From: Ceratodon purpureus
Taxonomy: Eukaryota > Streptophyta > Bryopsida > Pseudoditrichales > Ditrichaceae
Length of the DNA stretch: 64,000 nucleotides
Direction: 5' to 3'
Assembly (NCBI GenBank): GCA_014871385.1
Contig: CM026426.1
Span: 75,728,934-75,792,933 of the forward strand
Numbering within the stretch: the first letter of the stretch is position 1; every line of letters begins with the position of its first letter. Both the position numbers and the translations under genes were made by a program. Positions 25,301 to 36,506 of the stretch are shown one piece after another. The notes under the pieces are model-generated. The model saw only the letters and a program-made list of their open reading frames with translations, was not told where the DNA came from and ran no database searches.

Positions 25301-28300
25301 AAGTTTGTTTATTTTACGCTGTTTTGATGTATTTGCAATTCGAATTTCTTCTCCTTAAAACAGAGATCATGTTTCTCACACTGTTTGGCAGCAGTGTTTC
25401 AGTTGCCAATGATTTGTGGGCTTCGTAATTCAAGGTAGTCACTTTTGCCACAGATATCATATCTAACATACTGTTTGCTTTTGAGGAGAGTGATACTGGC
25501 ATCAGCGATGATGCAGATTATGGGGAATCAGAACCAGAAAACGATGACGACGGTCGAGTCCAGACCATCTCAAGAAAACCCAATGTCAAGCCCACCGTGT
25601 CCACATTTGAGCAGTTTCAAGAGGCTTTATGTAGCCATCTGAACATTCACAAGCGGCTTGCGGTGAAAAAGGTAAAGCCTCTTCGTTTACAAATTCCTCT
25701 ATGCAGATTGAAGCCGACTACTTGGGTTCGACAAGCACTGGAGGCAGATGTGCAAATCGTTTATGAAGGTTTTCATATTGGGGATTGGGGTGCCAATTTC
25801 TAAGTGACGAGCTGCGGTGATCCCGTCCCTTCATATTAAAGGAGCTTGAGGACGATGAGAGGTGGGGAGCAGTGTCTGCAAAATTCGACAAAGAACTCAG
25901 GGATCGATGCGAGACTGACCCTGAAAATAGACCAATTTTGGAGAAGATAATAGGCCACTATGTAAATGTATGGGATGGGAACCATAGGGCCTTGGCATGG
26001 ATGCGGCACATCAGAGAGTGCAATAGAGAGCCAATAATGGTCAACTGCTTTGTTCTTAATGATTCTGAAGAGGACCGTGGCTGGATCTCGAATTTCATGC
26101 GTGATATTAACGAGTATGTCTCTGACCCATGCTACTCCAAATTGGTACGGGTTCATCCTATGCATTGTGCTTTTTTATGCATTGTGAGGTTCAAAATTGC
26201 GACATGGGAGCTGTAACTTGAAAGTAGTACTCTCATGGCAACATGGTGCTTCACTTTAATCGGATACTGGGGTTCTGGTTTCGGAATGGCTTTTCACTGG
26301 TTTTGATTGATGGGAGTGAGTGGGTCATTACTAGTTTCAAACTCGTCCTTTAGCTGAGACGCTTATTGATTAGAGTCTAGTTTAGAGTGTGGACTGATTT
26401 TCTGTGGAGTTCTTTGAGTTTTTTTGTGAGAGCTTGAGCTTTGGAATGGCTTGCGCTCGAGCTCTTTTTGGCTGGGCGTCATACTTGGCTGATTCGGAGG
26501 GCATTGCGTCGATGAGAGTTTCGATGGGTACTGTTTTTCAGGACATGGTGAGTGTTGTCGAGCATATAGGTTTTTTGCACATGGCATTGGAGAGTCGCAA
26601 GGCCGGTACTGATGCTCTTTATTAGCTTTCTTTTTGAGTGTGGTGGCTATACCTTGCCCATGTTGACGTTCATTCGTGATAAGAATACATGTCAGACTGC
26701 AAGTTCTGCGATTGGAAGTAATGCTAGATTTTAAAATTAGTTCAAGTTCTGAAATACTCTGATGTGCATGCCCCCCTTGCACCTGGTTATTCATGCCTGC
26801 GGTGTATGGCTGAGCCCTCTCAGTCACGATTACCTTGATTTCAGTTGGAAAAGGGCAGAATTCTTTGAGTTTTTTGTGGCCCGCATCGGCATGCATACTT
26901 GTGGCATGAGGGTTATATAAAAATGACATAGTATCAGGAAAAGTTTTAGATGTCTGGCCATTGCGATATTAACACTGGGTTATTCGAATTCACAGTGGGA
27001 CAGTGAACTCAACGGTGAAGAAATAGTTGGCCCACACAATTTTTGAAATAATGCAAATTGCTAGTCGTGAACCCACTGAGTACAAGGTCTACTTCACAGA
27101 GAGTGAGATTGAGCGCATCAAGGATGTTTGCAAGGGGCGCTGGTATAAGATGACGTGTGATGCTGTATGCAAAGTATACTTCAAGGTAAGACATGTATTG
27201 TTTCTTTTGGTTTTTAGATTCCTGGTCAAATTGACCAAGGATTGCCGATGCTCGTTAGTGCCTCCCTCGGATTTATGACTTTGATATGATAATAAGTGCG
27301 AGGTCTTTAGTTCACTGATGAATATGCAGCTTGTGTTTTATTCTATTTTCAGGCCAGCTATTTAGGCCTCTTCGGGGGATCTACTGTGAATTCGGCTTTG
27401 CTTGAATCGGTAGTAGGGAGAATTGGGGATCTAGTTCTGTCGGATTTAGTCCCTCTTAAGATGATTGATATTGTTGGTGCACTCTAAAGTAACCAATGTT
27501 GTCCGCCATAGTCATAATCCCTGCCCCCTTCTGCCAACTTGTTATAGGTGAGGGGGATTGTTTAATAAACTTACTTTGAGACTAATTTGAGTGGCGGTTT
27601 CATTTCAATGCAGCGTGAAATAAGCATGGCGAAACAAGACTCCGTGAAGAGGCTGCAGAACAAAGTGAACAACCCAACGGCTTTGGCGATTGAGGACGCG
27701 AAGCACGCAGGCGCTCAGAAGATACGGAAGGAAAAAATGGATTACATGAAAAAATCTTTCGACTTTGCAACCCCAAGTATCACCCGCATCTCATCGAGGA
27801 GCTGGTCTGTAAAAATCGCAGTCGCGTAAGGGCCAATGACAAGAAGGTTGGCGCAATGACCGATGATAACCTTAATATTCTCGTGGAAGCCCAGGGTGTT
27901 GACATAAAAAGAGTATTGGAGTTATGGAATTCTAGCAGTGCCGAGAAGAAGAAGTTCAGATTTCCGGACCAGGACTTCACGAGGGCCACATTCCAGAAGT
28001 GGCTCAATCGGAGAGCCTGGTGGGAGCAGGCTCCGCCCCCCATTGGATCCGCCGACGGTTGCTTCACCCAGTACCAAGTAGATCGTTTCGATTCACCACA
28101 CTTGAATAGTCTGGGATGGTATATTGAGGACATTGAAGGTGTAACCGAGTGCTACATCGACAAAGAGGACAAAAACCTCCGCGATCATGTGCTTCTACAG
28201 ATCCAGGCTACAATGGATGCGACTCTGAAAGAGAAGGCTGCGGTGCTCTCGGAGACACTACAATTGGTCAAGGCACAGGTCGAGAGCTCCGTTCGAGATG

Positions 28301-31300
28301 GGAATGGCGCCCATGACATGGTATCTCCCACCCCATCATCTGACCTACTAGGTGCGCTTGAGGGTAGAGTCAGTTATGTTTACGTCCAGGTCACTAACAA
28401 TGGGTTGCTGATGGATTATGGCCCCATTCTATTCACTGAGCTGTAGGACATTATTGAATCTTCAGATTGCGGAGATGTCTCGCAAAACGATGACGCGACG
28501 GATGCGATTAGAGGTGTTGTCGGCGATGTGTTGAAAATGGTGACTTCCAACAAAGACGATGATCTCCAGTTTCTACCGGAGACTCAAGGAGAGCCAAAAA
28601 ACAGGGAGATTGAGGGTGAGCCAAGACAGGTTCGTGGAGGACCTACATTGCGGCCTCGCGTTGTCAATGACACACAAGAGGAGGAGGGCGGTTTAAACAG
28701 TCAAGTGGCACCCCAAAAACGACACCATTCGAAGCCTGCGAGGAAATATTCCAAAGGTGGCGAGGATGCAATACCGCTCATGAGATATATGGCACTCCCA
28801 GTCGATGGACTGGCAGACACAATTAAATTATCCCTACATCTCGCCTTCGAGTCTCTCCTTGAGGGCATTGATCGATCCATGTTCAAGACTTTTATGAATT
28901 GCATAAAGCAGGTGAGTATTTATTGATCTCTGTTTGCATCAAGTTGGTTGACAGTATATGTATCTCGTTCTCCCGGGTATGCATGCATGCAGTAGCATGA
29001 TAAGCCATTCCTTCTTTGCTCTCTACATCATTACCAAACCTCTTCGGGATTAGTATGAAGGTGGAGTTGTACTTCACAAGTCCCTGGGCGTCTAGTCTGT
29101 GTATTGCTATGTGGCTCCTGACTTTGAATTTTCTTAGTGTCGGATAAGCTGAAAATGGACTGGTTTGCTTGTGATTGCTTGAGTTCCTTGCTTTGGAGAA
29201 TGCTTGTCCACTGCTTGGTAGCTTTGCATTCCAGTTTTTGTTTAGGACTTTCGGATAGTGTTCTTCGGTCGCATTATTTATCGTGACTTGCATCAGAGAT
29301 GGCCTTAGCAAACTTTCTTAGTATTCGATTAGCTAAAAGTGGACTTGTCTGCATGAGAATTCTTGAGTTCCTTGCTGCCGAGTATGCTTGTCCTGTATCA
29401 TGTAGCTTTCCATTATAGTTACTGTTTTGAACTTTCGGATCGTGTGATTCAGTGGACTTGTTTTTCGTGTGATGGCTATTGCAAACTGGGTCCTACAGCG
29501 GAGGCTCGTGAGGTATTTGCTTGGATTTTGTGACTTGCTCTAGACCTCTCTTAGTTTTGTCTTATTTTTCAGATGCTTACCCTGTGATTCTGAGTGGAGC
29601 AATTCCTGAATCGAAGGTCTAATTCCGAACTAATTCTGTGATTGTTAGACTTGGTGCTTTCCCAAGGCTCTTGTAATTTTCGAATTGTTCACGAGTCTCA
29701 TTGCTTCAGATTCTGCTTAGGAAGTAGTCATCGAAGATACTTTTGTTCCAGTTGGCGCCGGCGCCATCAGCAAGTCCTTTACTCTTTTTTCCGACTGGTC
29801 GACTACTATTTCTACATGATGGCAATGGCATAACACTTTTAGTGTCATGCTTTCCGAGTATCTGAAACTTGGTGTTACTCATATATTTGGGTTGCAGTGA
29901 ATTGACTTTCTATTTTCCCAAATCACAGATTCTGTATTTGCTTGCCTGTGCTTTTGATTTGATTCAAGGTCTATTTTTCGAGGTGTTATGTTGGGGTTTC
30001 TCTGGAGCTTCTCGTGCCTAGTGTGTGAATTCACAGAGAAATGATTCATTTCTTTCTGGAACTCATCCATTATATTATGATGGCGCCGGCGCCATTTGAA
30101 CCATGCTTATCATGATCGCTTGATACCTACTCCTCACCTCTCTGCCATATCGTCATGTTACTTTCTAACATGGCTTTTGTATACCTTTCAGATCAACGGT
30201 GGCAAGCTCCGGCAACATGATGGGGTAGCTAGCCCCAACTGCGTCGATTTGATTATTTGCAATACACCGGATAATAACAAGGTGATTGGTGTCTTGGGAG
30301 GAGTTCCAATGTGGAACATGGTGAAGAAGTCCACTTTTGCAGCCATATTTCACATTGCCGAGGCGGTCCTGTCAGACTCCGGATTCCTCCTACTCTTTGT
30401 GCCAGCAGAGGAGCTCGATGACCTAAATGCGCTCCACGATTGGGACTATGTGCGAACGTTCTACGTTGTGAACCACAGGTCATTCACTTGAGCTTGGATA
30501 AGATAGTTGTACAAAGTCGCAGAATTTAAAGTTTGTTGAGCCGGGGGGGTTTTGAGTCTAATGAGCCGCTTCAGTTTGAGTCCAACGAACATCCTTATTT
30601 TGAATCTGAAGGCTCTGCGATATTCGCTCGTACATATGGTTGGATACTAGAATGCGCTGCTGGATCAAGGATGCTCATGCTAATAATCTGTCCTACTTCA
30701 TGTGAGTAGATGGAACCCTATTTCATGGTAGTTGTTAATGATGATGCCGCTGCGAGCATGAAACTTTGAGTTGGATGTGTTGGTCCTTGATTCGGATATT
30801 ATGTGGCGCCACATCTTGATTGACTGTCGACTCACATCCCTTCCTCATGTGAGGTGACGCCGGCGCCAACACATACTGTAAAACAAATATCCATGTGGAT
30901 TTATCTCAAAGTGTAGGAATTTACGTAGCTGATTATGTGCTGTGATGTTTTTCATAAACGGTTGTTCAAGGCAAAGGTTCTACGGAAAAAGAGCATGAAA
31001 AACGAAGTGTTCCATTTCAACGAAATTGCGAGTAAAGTCATGGACTGGAACCCGGACCAATCTGATGTCCTTCAAAACCTTGTAACCGACGACAACCTTC
31101 TGCGAGTGGACGGGGTTGACTCATTCCGGGGATCAAAACAGAAGTCGCCCACGTTTATGGAGTCTATGATTGAAATTTGCACCAAAAGGGGAAGCGCAGT
31201 GCTTGACTTGACCGCCGGTGTAGGTACGATTATTCAGACCGGCCTTGCCAAACTCATTGAACGAAAAATAATTTGCAAAGTATTTCGTTACATTCTAATC

Positions 31301-31503
31301 ACTACCCTATGATTCCAGGCTCCTCTGTGTCCGCATGTGAACTCAGTGGACGTCACATCCTTGCGATGGAGGAGGATGCATCACCCTTTCACGTGTTCTT
31401 AAAAGAGATTTCTGTCGAGCCTGACGTGAATATTGCACAAGAGGACAACCAGCTTCTCAGTCTTCAAGAGCACCTTGGCAATGTCGGCAGTTTAGCCTCT
31501 TGA
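22361..31503 (+). CDS. ParB-like / DNA methyltransferase fusion gene 1 (intron-rich)
   Basis: Exons I can support: 22361-22552 (basic, RGRTRSREDQDGGVRGRKKR); about 25454-25803 (acidic, then LRLQIPLCRLKPTTWVRQAL); about 25842-26160; about 27025-27185; 27353-27480; 27614-28320; 28447-28911; 30192-30478; 30971-31223; 31319-31503. The block VNVWDGNHRALAWMRHIREC looks like the ParB/sulfiredoxin nucleotide-binding signature (D-G-x-H-R-x-x-A). The C-terminal half has a beta-class N4/N6 methyltransferase order: CVDLIICNTPDNN (motif IV region; the usual S/D/N-P-P-Y/F/W is degenerate), then TFMESMIEICTKRGSAVLDL joined through intron 31224-31318 to give AGVGS (SAM-binding motif I), then ELSGRHILAMEEDASPF (motif II). 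A missing base in an A-run at 27749-27754 breaks the frame between MDYMKK and YHPHLIEELVCKNRS. Family knowledge: ParB-methyltransferase fusions are typical of phages and mobile DNA. The exon joins between 25.8 and 27.5 kb are uncertain. Catalytic activity is doubtful. Confidence 0.6.
22785..23150 (+). repeat. intron repeat, copy 1 of a pair
   Basis: Lies in the first intron of the ParB-methyltransferase gene 1 and is clearly similar, over about 350 bp, to 30536-30875 in a later intron. Shared landmarks in order: CCGGGGG, AATGAGCCGCTT, GCGATATTCGCTCGTACATA, GAATGCGCTGCT, TTTCATGGTAGTTG, AATGATGATGCCG, TTGATTGACTGTC, and a palindrome-A half site at the end. Confidence 0.7.
23919..24400 (+). repeat. 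diverged intron repeats (two of four copies)
   Basis: Units starting near 23919 and 24247, and again near 29157 and 29340, share the order CTGGTCTGCTTGAGAATGCT, TTTTTTGCTGCCGA, GTAGCTTTCCATTAT, TTTCGGATAGT and CTTGACTTGCATTTGCTATT. Two are in the first intron and two in the 28912-30191 intron of the same gene, with palindrome A copies nearby. They look like an old small repeat family spread between introns. Confidence 0.55.
29157..29560 (+). repeat. diverged intron repeats (copies three and four)
   Basis: Tandem pair starting near 29157 and 29340 in the long intron 28912-30191, related to those at 23919 and 24247 by the landmark strings given there. Divergence is high, but the order of landmarks is kept. 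Confidence 0.55.
30536..30875 (+). repeat. intron repeat, copy 2 of a pair
   Basis: Second copy of the 350-bp intron repeat described at 22785-23150. It ends with two short palindrome-A derivatives (30804-30811, 30857-30868) where copy 1 has one. It lies between exons 30192-30478 and 30971-31223. Confidence 0.7.
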
Positions 31504-31879
31504 TCGCAAGCCTCCATAAGCGGGACCTCTTATGGAATCGCAAGCACTGCTACTTAGCAAAGTGGTGAGTTTTTTTATAGGAAGAAAGAAGGTGATTGAG
31601 AATTGTAGACTGAATAGTCCATTTCTACTTAGCAAGTGTGTAAGAAATCAAACTATTTGTAACCTAGATATGATTGCAATAAAATGACTGCCGACAGCAT
31701 CAACTGATTTCTTCACGGCTTCTCAATCTCCATACACGGCTTTTCCAATGAGTGCAAATAGTCTCAAAATTCATGTTCAAAACAATGGGCTGCTCTACTA
31801 GAAATCACCTTCGCATCGAGCTTCGGTTCTACATAGTTTGCAATGCTTTACATGAGACTCCCTAGACTCGTGTCGATAG

Positions 31880-32436
31880 TCACTCACCTATTTCGTCCTC
31901 GCTCACAATATCTGCCCAGAACCTTGTGATACCTTGTAAGACGTCCTCTACTGCATCTGATCCGACGTCTTCTCGCTGATGACCACCTGCTGAGACAACA
32001 AATGCGGGAACTTCCCAAAGGAGTATCGAAGGAACCAAAGGTAACGTCATAGCATCGGCGGTCTCCAGCCCGATTATCCCAGGGGCAAAGTCGAATGGAT
32101 TGTTACTCTTCGCATGGCAAAGACAGGCACATTCTGCGCAGCACAGTTTTACTGCCAACATTAACCAAGGTGCTTGCGATCAAGCACGATCATTGAAACA
32201 ATCTAATTGAATACATCGCTACTTCACAACAAGAATGAACGACAGAGGAGCGATTCAATCTAAGCCTCAATACATGTAAGCAGCAACCACATAGGTGACC
32301 TTGATCGCAAGCACGTACCAGCACAACCCTTTCCTATGTCGGTTTTAGTCCTTTTGATGTCTGCAGCTCCCATACGCCATGTTCTTCGAGCCCTCTTCAA
32401 AGGTGCCTTCTTCGCTCTCCGCCGGGTGGCCGCCAT
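31880..32436 (-). CDS. unknown small two-exon gene
   Basis: Exon 1 starts at ATG 32436 and is strongly basic (MAATRRRAKKAPLKRARRTW). It is followed by a GTACGT donor near 32310. Exon 2 follows an acceptor near 32160 and reads AECACLCHAKSNNPFDFAPG, LPLVPSILLWEVPAFVVSAG, VLQGITRFWADIVSEDE, then a strong AG|GTGAGT donor near 31888. No further exon is clear to the left before the convergent ParB-methyltransferase gene. Family not recognised. Confidence 0.3.
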
Positions 32437-33013
32437 CGCGAATCGGTGACTGAGAAAATGCAAAGTGGTATTCACTACACAGTACATGGCATAGTGTAGA
32501 GGACTCAGCTCTAAGTGTTGGGAGCGATGACTTCCGTTATTGCAGTGTACAATTACCGAGGTGACAAGCGCCAAATCTATACTACTGTAGTTAATGAGTC
32601 CGGATATGGCAGAAGCGCCGTATATGAAGTTAATGTCTTTCCGTTTAGATCCCCTTTGATATTCAGTAATGGCAGTTTCCGTGATCAGAGCAGTTCAAAA
32701 AGAACCGACTTGGAATCAAAATCGAAATTTAATTAAGTGCCGCAAATTATCATGTTCTGACGTAAGTTCCCTTCGTCACGTCTCAGTTGATGAACTCCGT
32801 ATAAGTTGGCGACTACTTTGAATGATTATAATATTCTTGGAATCCACTACCCTTTGTATTACCAACAAAAAGTTGATGACTTAGCGATTATCGTTCGCAT
32901 GTCCACCCCATCCGTGGATTAGTATGTTCCGCCTAAGAGCTCTACAGTTTAAATCCCTGTGAAAGCATGGCTTGCCTCATTTTTTGCGTCTGGTTTGAAA
33001 TTGTGTACCGCGA

Positions 33014-33641
33014 TGGTTAAGAGGAAGCAGCCTGGTATGGTCATTGCCGTTGGTAGTACATGCAACCCTCCTCCAAGGAGCCAAGAAGTAGATGCGATGC
33101 TTGAGGGTAATGCGTTGGTGTGGAATGATTTTGGAGGGTCCGCACAAATTCTCCGTGACGATAGTGACAATAGCGACTCCGACTTTGAACCAAATGTAGA
33201 TTCCATATTTTCAAGACTTGTCTTGACAATCGGTTGGTTTCGAGCCTTGTCTTCGAGTCGACTATTCAGATTGCTACAATTGATTTTGCCTCAATTGGAT
33301 CCTTGTTCAGAGCAAGCTTCTCATGGTCTTGTATCAAAGACAGGATCAGTATCAACTCCTTTCCTTATAAACCCCACTTTATTCTAATTCTGGGATCTAG
33401 CATTGGTCCAGTTTTAGACCGGGCTGTTCTATACCTGAACCACGACGTGGGGAGCCTTCTTCCACGACAAGTACTGATTACAAGGCACATCACAGGACGC
33501 CTGACATTGCAAGTCTTGCATTTCTGGCAGCTAGACGAGAGCGCTCGGACTTGGATTCATCGTGGTACTGCGCGTTACCTAGTTATTGAGGGTCAGTTGT
33601 GGGAGGAAGTTGAAGTTCAGCCCACGCATTGTGAACTATAG
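33014..33641 (+). CDS. unknown ORF fragments, acidic first exon
   Basis: ATG 33014 reads MVKRKQPGMVIAVGSTCNPP, then VDAMLEGNALVWNDFGG and an acidic run RDDSDNSDSDFEPNVDS. Another frame at about 33400-33641 reads PVLDRAVLYLNHDVGSLLPR and EGQLWEEVEVQPTHCEL before a stop. A basic start followed by an acidic Ser/Asp patch recalls the first exons of the ParB-methyltransferase gene 1, but no domain follows. Palindrome A copies at 33916 and 34409 lie downstream. Confidence 0.25.
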
Positions 33642-34885
33642 ATATATTGTTATCAATGTCATGCTTAGTCATTGAGTTTGCGCTTGTCATAGTGGTTCAC
33701 CCCTTACAACATAGTTGGATTGCTTTGGTGATTAGTTGATCTTGTCTCCTTAGTGATACTATCTGATTTTTGTTTATGTCCGGCTTATACACTGGCGAAA
33801 GCATTCCTTTTTGGAGATTGACATGTTCTTGAAGAGGCCACCATAGCCTATAGAATAAACATTTGTTCCAGATGGACGAGGTCTAGTAAACTGGCCAGGT
33901 CAATGAGCCTTTGAATGGCGCTGGCGCCACCCACAGGCCACTGAGGTCTACAGATCCAAGTCACCTCCGAGGATGCAAAGTTGCAGCAAATTTCATGCCA
34001 GTTTCCGTTGCCTGGTCACTGCACTCGAACATATTGTTATTAGAGTTTGATATGTATAACGATGTTAGTTTGTAACACTGAGTGAATTGATTTGTAACGA
34101 TGCAGGCTACTAATCTGACAGCAAGCTTTTGTCAGTAGCTTATCTCAGAACACTACTGTGTCCTCCACTGACGATGCTCTAGAGAGCCAGGATTATGCCA
34201 AGTCTTTCCATGGTGTATTGCATACTCTTTGGTTTTTGTAGGAAGCATATCTGGGTTACTTTAGTTCTATAGAGCCCGTTTCATGGTAATTCAATTTTTG
34301 GATGAATTCGTTTGCGGTTCATAATAAGCGTTCGACCGTGAGTGTCTCAAAGCCTAAAGACCTTTTGCCTCTTGATTTCGGAAAAGTTTGTGATATGACC
34401 TTCCCACCTGGCGCCGGCGCCATCTCCCTCTTGTTTCAATCCATACACTGTATTGTATACGTATTGTATTGTTTATTTGTATCGTATGTATGTCAATTGG
34501 ATGAATACTGGATGATATTTGGGGTGATACATTTTGGACGATGTTTATCTATACGGTCTGTATTTCTGGCCTTTTATTTTTCCGGGCAGTATTTTCACGC
34601 GGATGATATCGTCAGCGGACAATGAATGTGTCGTTTGCGCTCCTTACGAGGTACTGCTCGTGGCTGACAGCCTGTCACGCTGCAGGCTAACGCGCACTTC
34701 CAACGACGCACTCTTGAACCATTGCCTCCATGGTCGCATAGACATGGCTACCCAAGTCCCCTCCCCTCCACTCTGTTTGCAGCAGCCACTGGGCCGGATG
34801 CCTCCCCACCTGTAACAATTTTTTTTGCTGGAGGGAACAAATCCTCATTTGACTGCTCACAATTTCAGAGACGTAGCTTGTACGT

Positions 34886-34942
34886 GAGCGGAGAGCACAA
34901 AGCGGAGAGCGGTGAGCGCAGATTTGGAGAGCGGAGAGCACA
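34886..34942 (+). repeat. short GAGCGGAGAGC direct repeats
   Basis: Several imperfect repeats of GAGCGGAGAGCACA and AGCGGAGAGCG in a purine-rich stretch. No coding sense; simple local duplication. Confidence 0.5.
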
Positions 34943-34969
34943 GAATGGGGGACAGAACCTAAAAATAGC

Positions 34970-35620
34970 ACCTTTTTTACTAAAAATAAATTATATAAGT
35001 AGAAGATTCGAATATTCTCAGTATATTTTTGGAAAGTTACTAATTTTAGTAATTTTATTGATCCTATAACCGTGGACTAATTACAGTATCTTCATTGAGT
35101 TTGTAGTTCGTTTTCTCTTTTCTTGGTGATTAATTTTTTAACGTGTACCAATTACTATGCTCCACCTCCTTCTAACTAGTTCAGGCATACATTAATTCCC
35201 CTTATCTCCTCAAATTTATATGCAAATTACCGCTTAAAATGTATTGGTATTAAAGCTCTTAAGAGGGATCAAGTAACATTTAATTTCGTAACATTTTCTT
35301 AACATTGTTAGAAATCATCCGCCATGGTCTACATGGTTTATTTCTTTTATTTTTTATATTAACTTCCATTATTCTATCTATCTTGTTAAAGGGGTCAAAA
35401 GAGTCCTTTCTTTTAATTCTCTTTCATTTTATTTTCTCTTTCATTTTCTTAATCGCCTTCATATTATTTTCAACCTTAATATTTATTTTTGCTTTTGTTT
35501 ACTTTTATTTTTTTATTTTCATTTTTTATAAATGTTTTTTTTTTTTTTTTTTTTTTTTTGGCTTTTATGATTTCATTTTTTTTTTATTTTTTTAAAATTT
35601 TAAATGCTAAATGACTTCTG
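34970..35620. repeat. AT-rich, pyrimidine-rich low-complexity tract
   Basis: Long T and TTTTA/TTTTC runs, strongest at 35335-35600 with a T-run near 35537-35560. An open frame here encodes mainly Phe, Leu and Ile, which is a composition artefact. Confidence 0.75.
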
Positions 35621-35802
35621 CTCAACCCTCATCCTTTTCCATTCAGTTTAGGACGATGACAACTTTCAAATGAATGAAAAGCCGATTTTCAAGGGCACCA
35701 AGCATCTTCTTCAACGATATTTAAGATAGGGTTATGGAATGTCTCTTTCTCTTTTGTGTTGGTGTTTTGTGAAGCTCTTTTCCGTAGTGCGGGACAGCAG
35801 TT

Positions 35803-36255
35803 ATGGAAGACGTCAGATATTTTGTTGTATCAGTTGCTGACGATATTTGTCCATTTCAACCATATGTTGAGGTGGAGGACAAAGAAGAGGTGATGGCCAA
35901 CAGCCAAGGGCGTCCCTTGACAACGAATGTTGACGTGCAACCGGATGTAAGAGGTGACCCTCCACGTTCAGAGAATTCGGATGATAATAGAGTGCTGGAG
36001 GAGGACGCAAATGTGCCTTTGCAACCTCATGCATACTCCAAGGTTGGAAAGATCCCAAGGGGAACCTATTCCAGGGAATCAGTGAATCGGAGGCGGGAAG
36101 GTGGGCCATTGCTGAAACGTTCATACCAAGGACACTTGCCAAGTGTGGGAACGAAGGTGAACGCGAATGTAGTTTGTCCTGCAGTACAGTCAGAGGTTCG
36201 CAGCCCTGCTGATAGTGTAGTGGGCAACCCTAAATGTGTTAGGTTCGAAGATTAG
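35803..36255 (+). CDS. hypothetical 150-residue protein
   Basis: ATG 35803 opens MEDVRYFVVSVADDICPFQP, a Glu/Asp-rich middle, then GKIPRGTYSRESVNRRREGG and an Arg/Lys-rich C-terminus ending NPKCVRFED, stop TAG 36253. It is complete and balanced in composition, unlike its AT-rich flanks, but no family is recognised. It may be a first exon, or an accessory gene convergent with the Mutator-like transposase downstream. Confidence 0.35.
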   Translation: MEDVRYFVVSVADDICPFQPYVEVEDKEEVMANSQGRPLTTNVDVQPDVRGDPPRSENSDDNRVLEEDANVPLQPHAYSKVGKIPRGTYSRESVNRRREGGPLLKRSYQGHLPSVGTKVNANVVCPAVQSEVRSPADSVVGNPKCVRFED

Positions 36256-36506
36256 GACATCTAATAACAAGTATATGTTTGCTGTAATAAAGGGTACATG
36301 TCAGGGGATACGAGGTATATAGTGCACTTGTTCAAGATAGAATGTATTGAAATAGAATGCAATCAATGTGAACGACAAAGCCTTTATAATGAAAAAGTCA
36401 ATACAGCTTCTGTATTGCTGACTTAGTACATGCGATAGTACTAAAATCATTCACTACATGATGAATGGCCAATGTGGAAATGGCAGTTTTAAAGAAGGAG
36501 TGCTTC

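Larger units (their letters stand above)
22684..34422. repeat. palindrome family A, TGGCGCCGGCGCCA, dispersed
   Basis: Full or near-full copies: 22684-22697, 23305-23318, 23448-23461, 23855-23868, 24203-24216, 29753-29766, 30081-30094, 33916-33929, 34409-34422. Half or shorter copies: 23122-23131, 30804-30811, 30857-30868. Several share the context CACCT before and AT after. All copies within the ParB-methyltransferase gene 1 span fall in introns, none in exons. I see no full copy elsewhere in the window, only 8-bp cores (for example at 52494). Confidence 0.85.

Noticed and set aside
35305-35595. Phe/Leu/Ile-rich ORF that looks like a membrane protein
   Set aside because: It is the translation of a T-rich low-complexity tract; no flanking coding signal.
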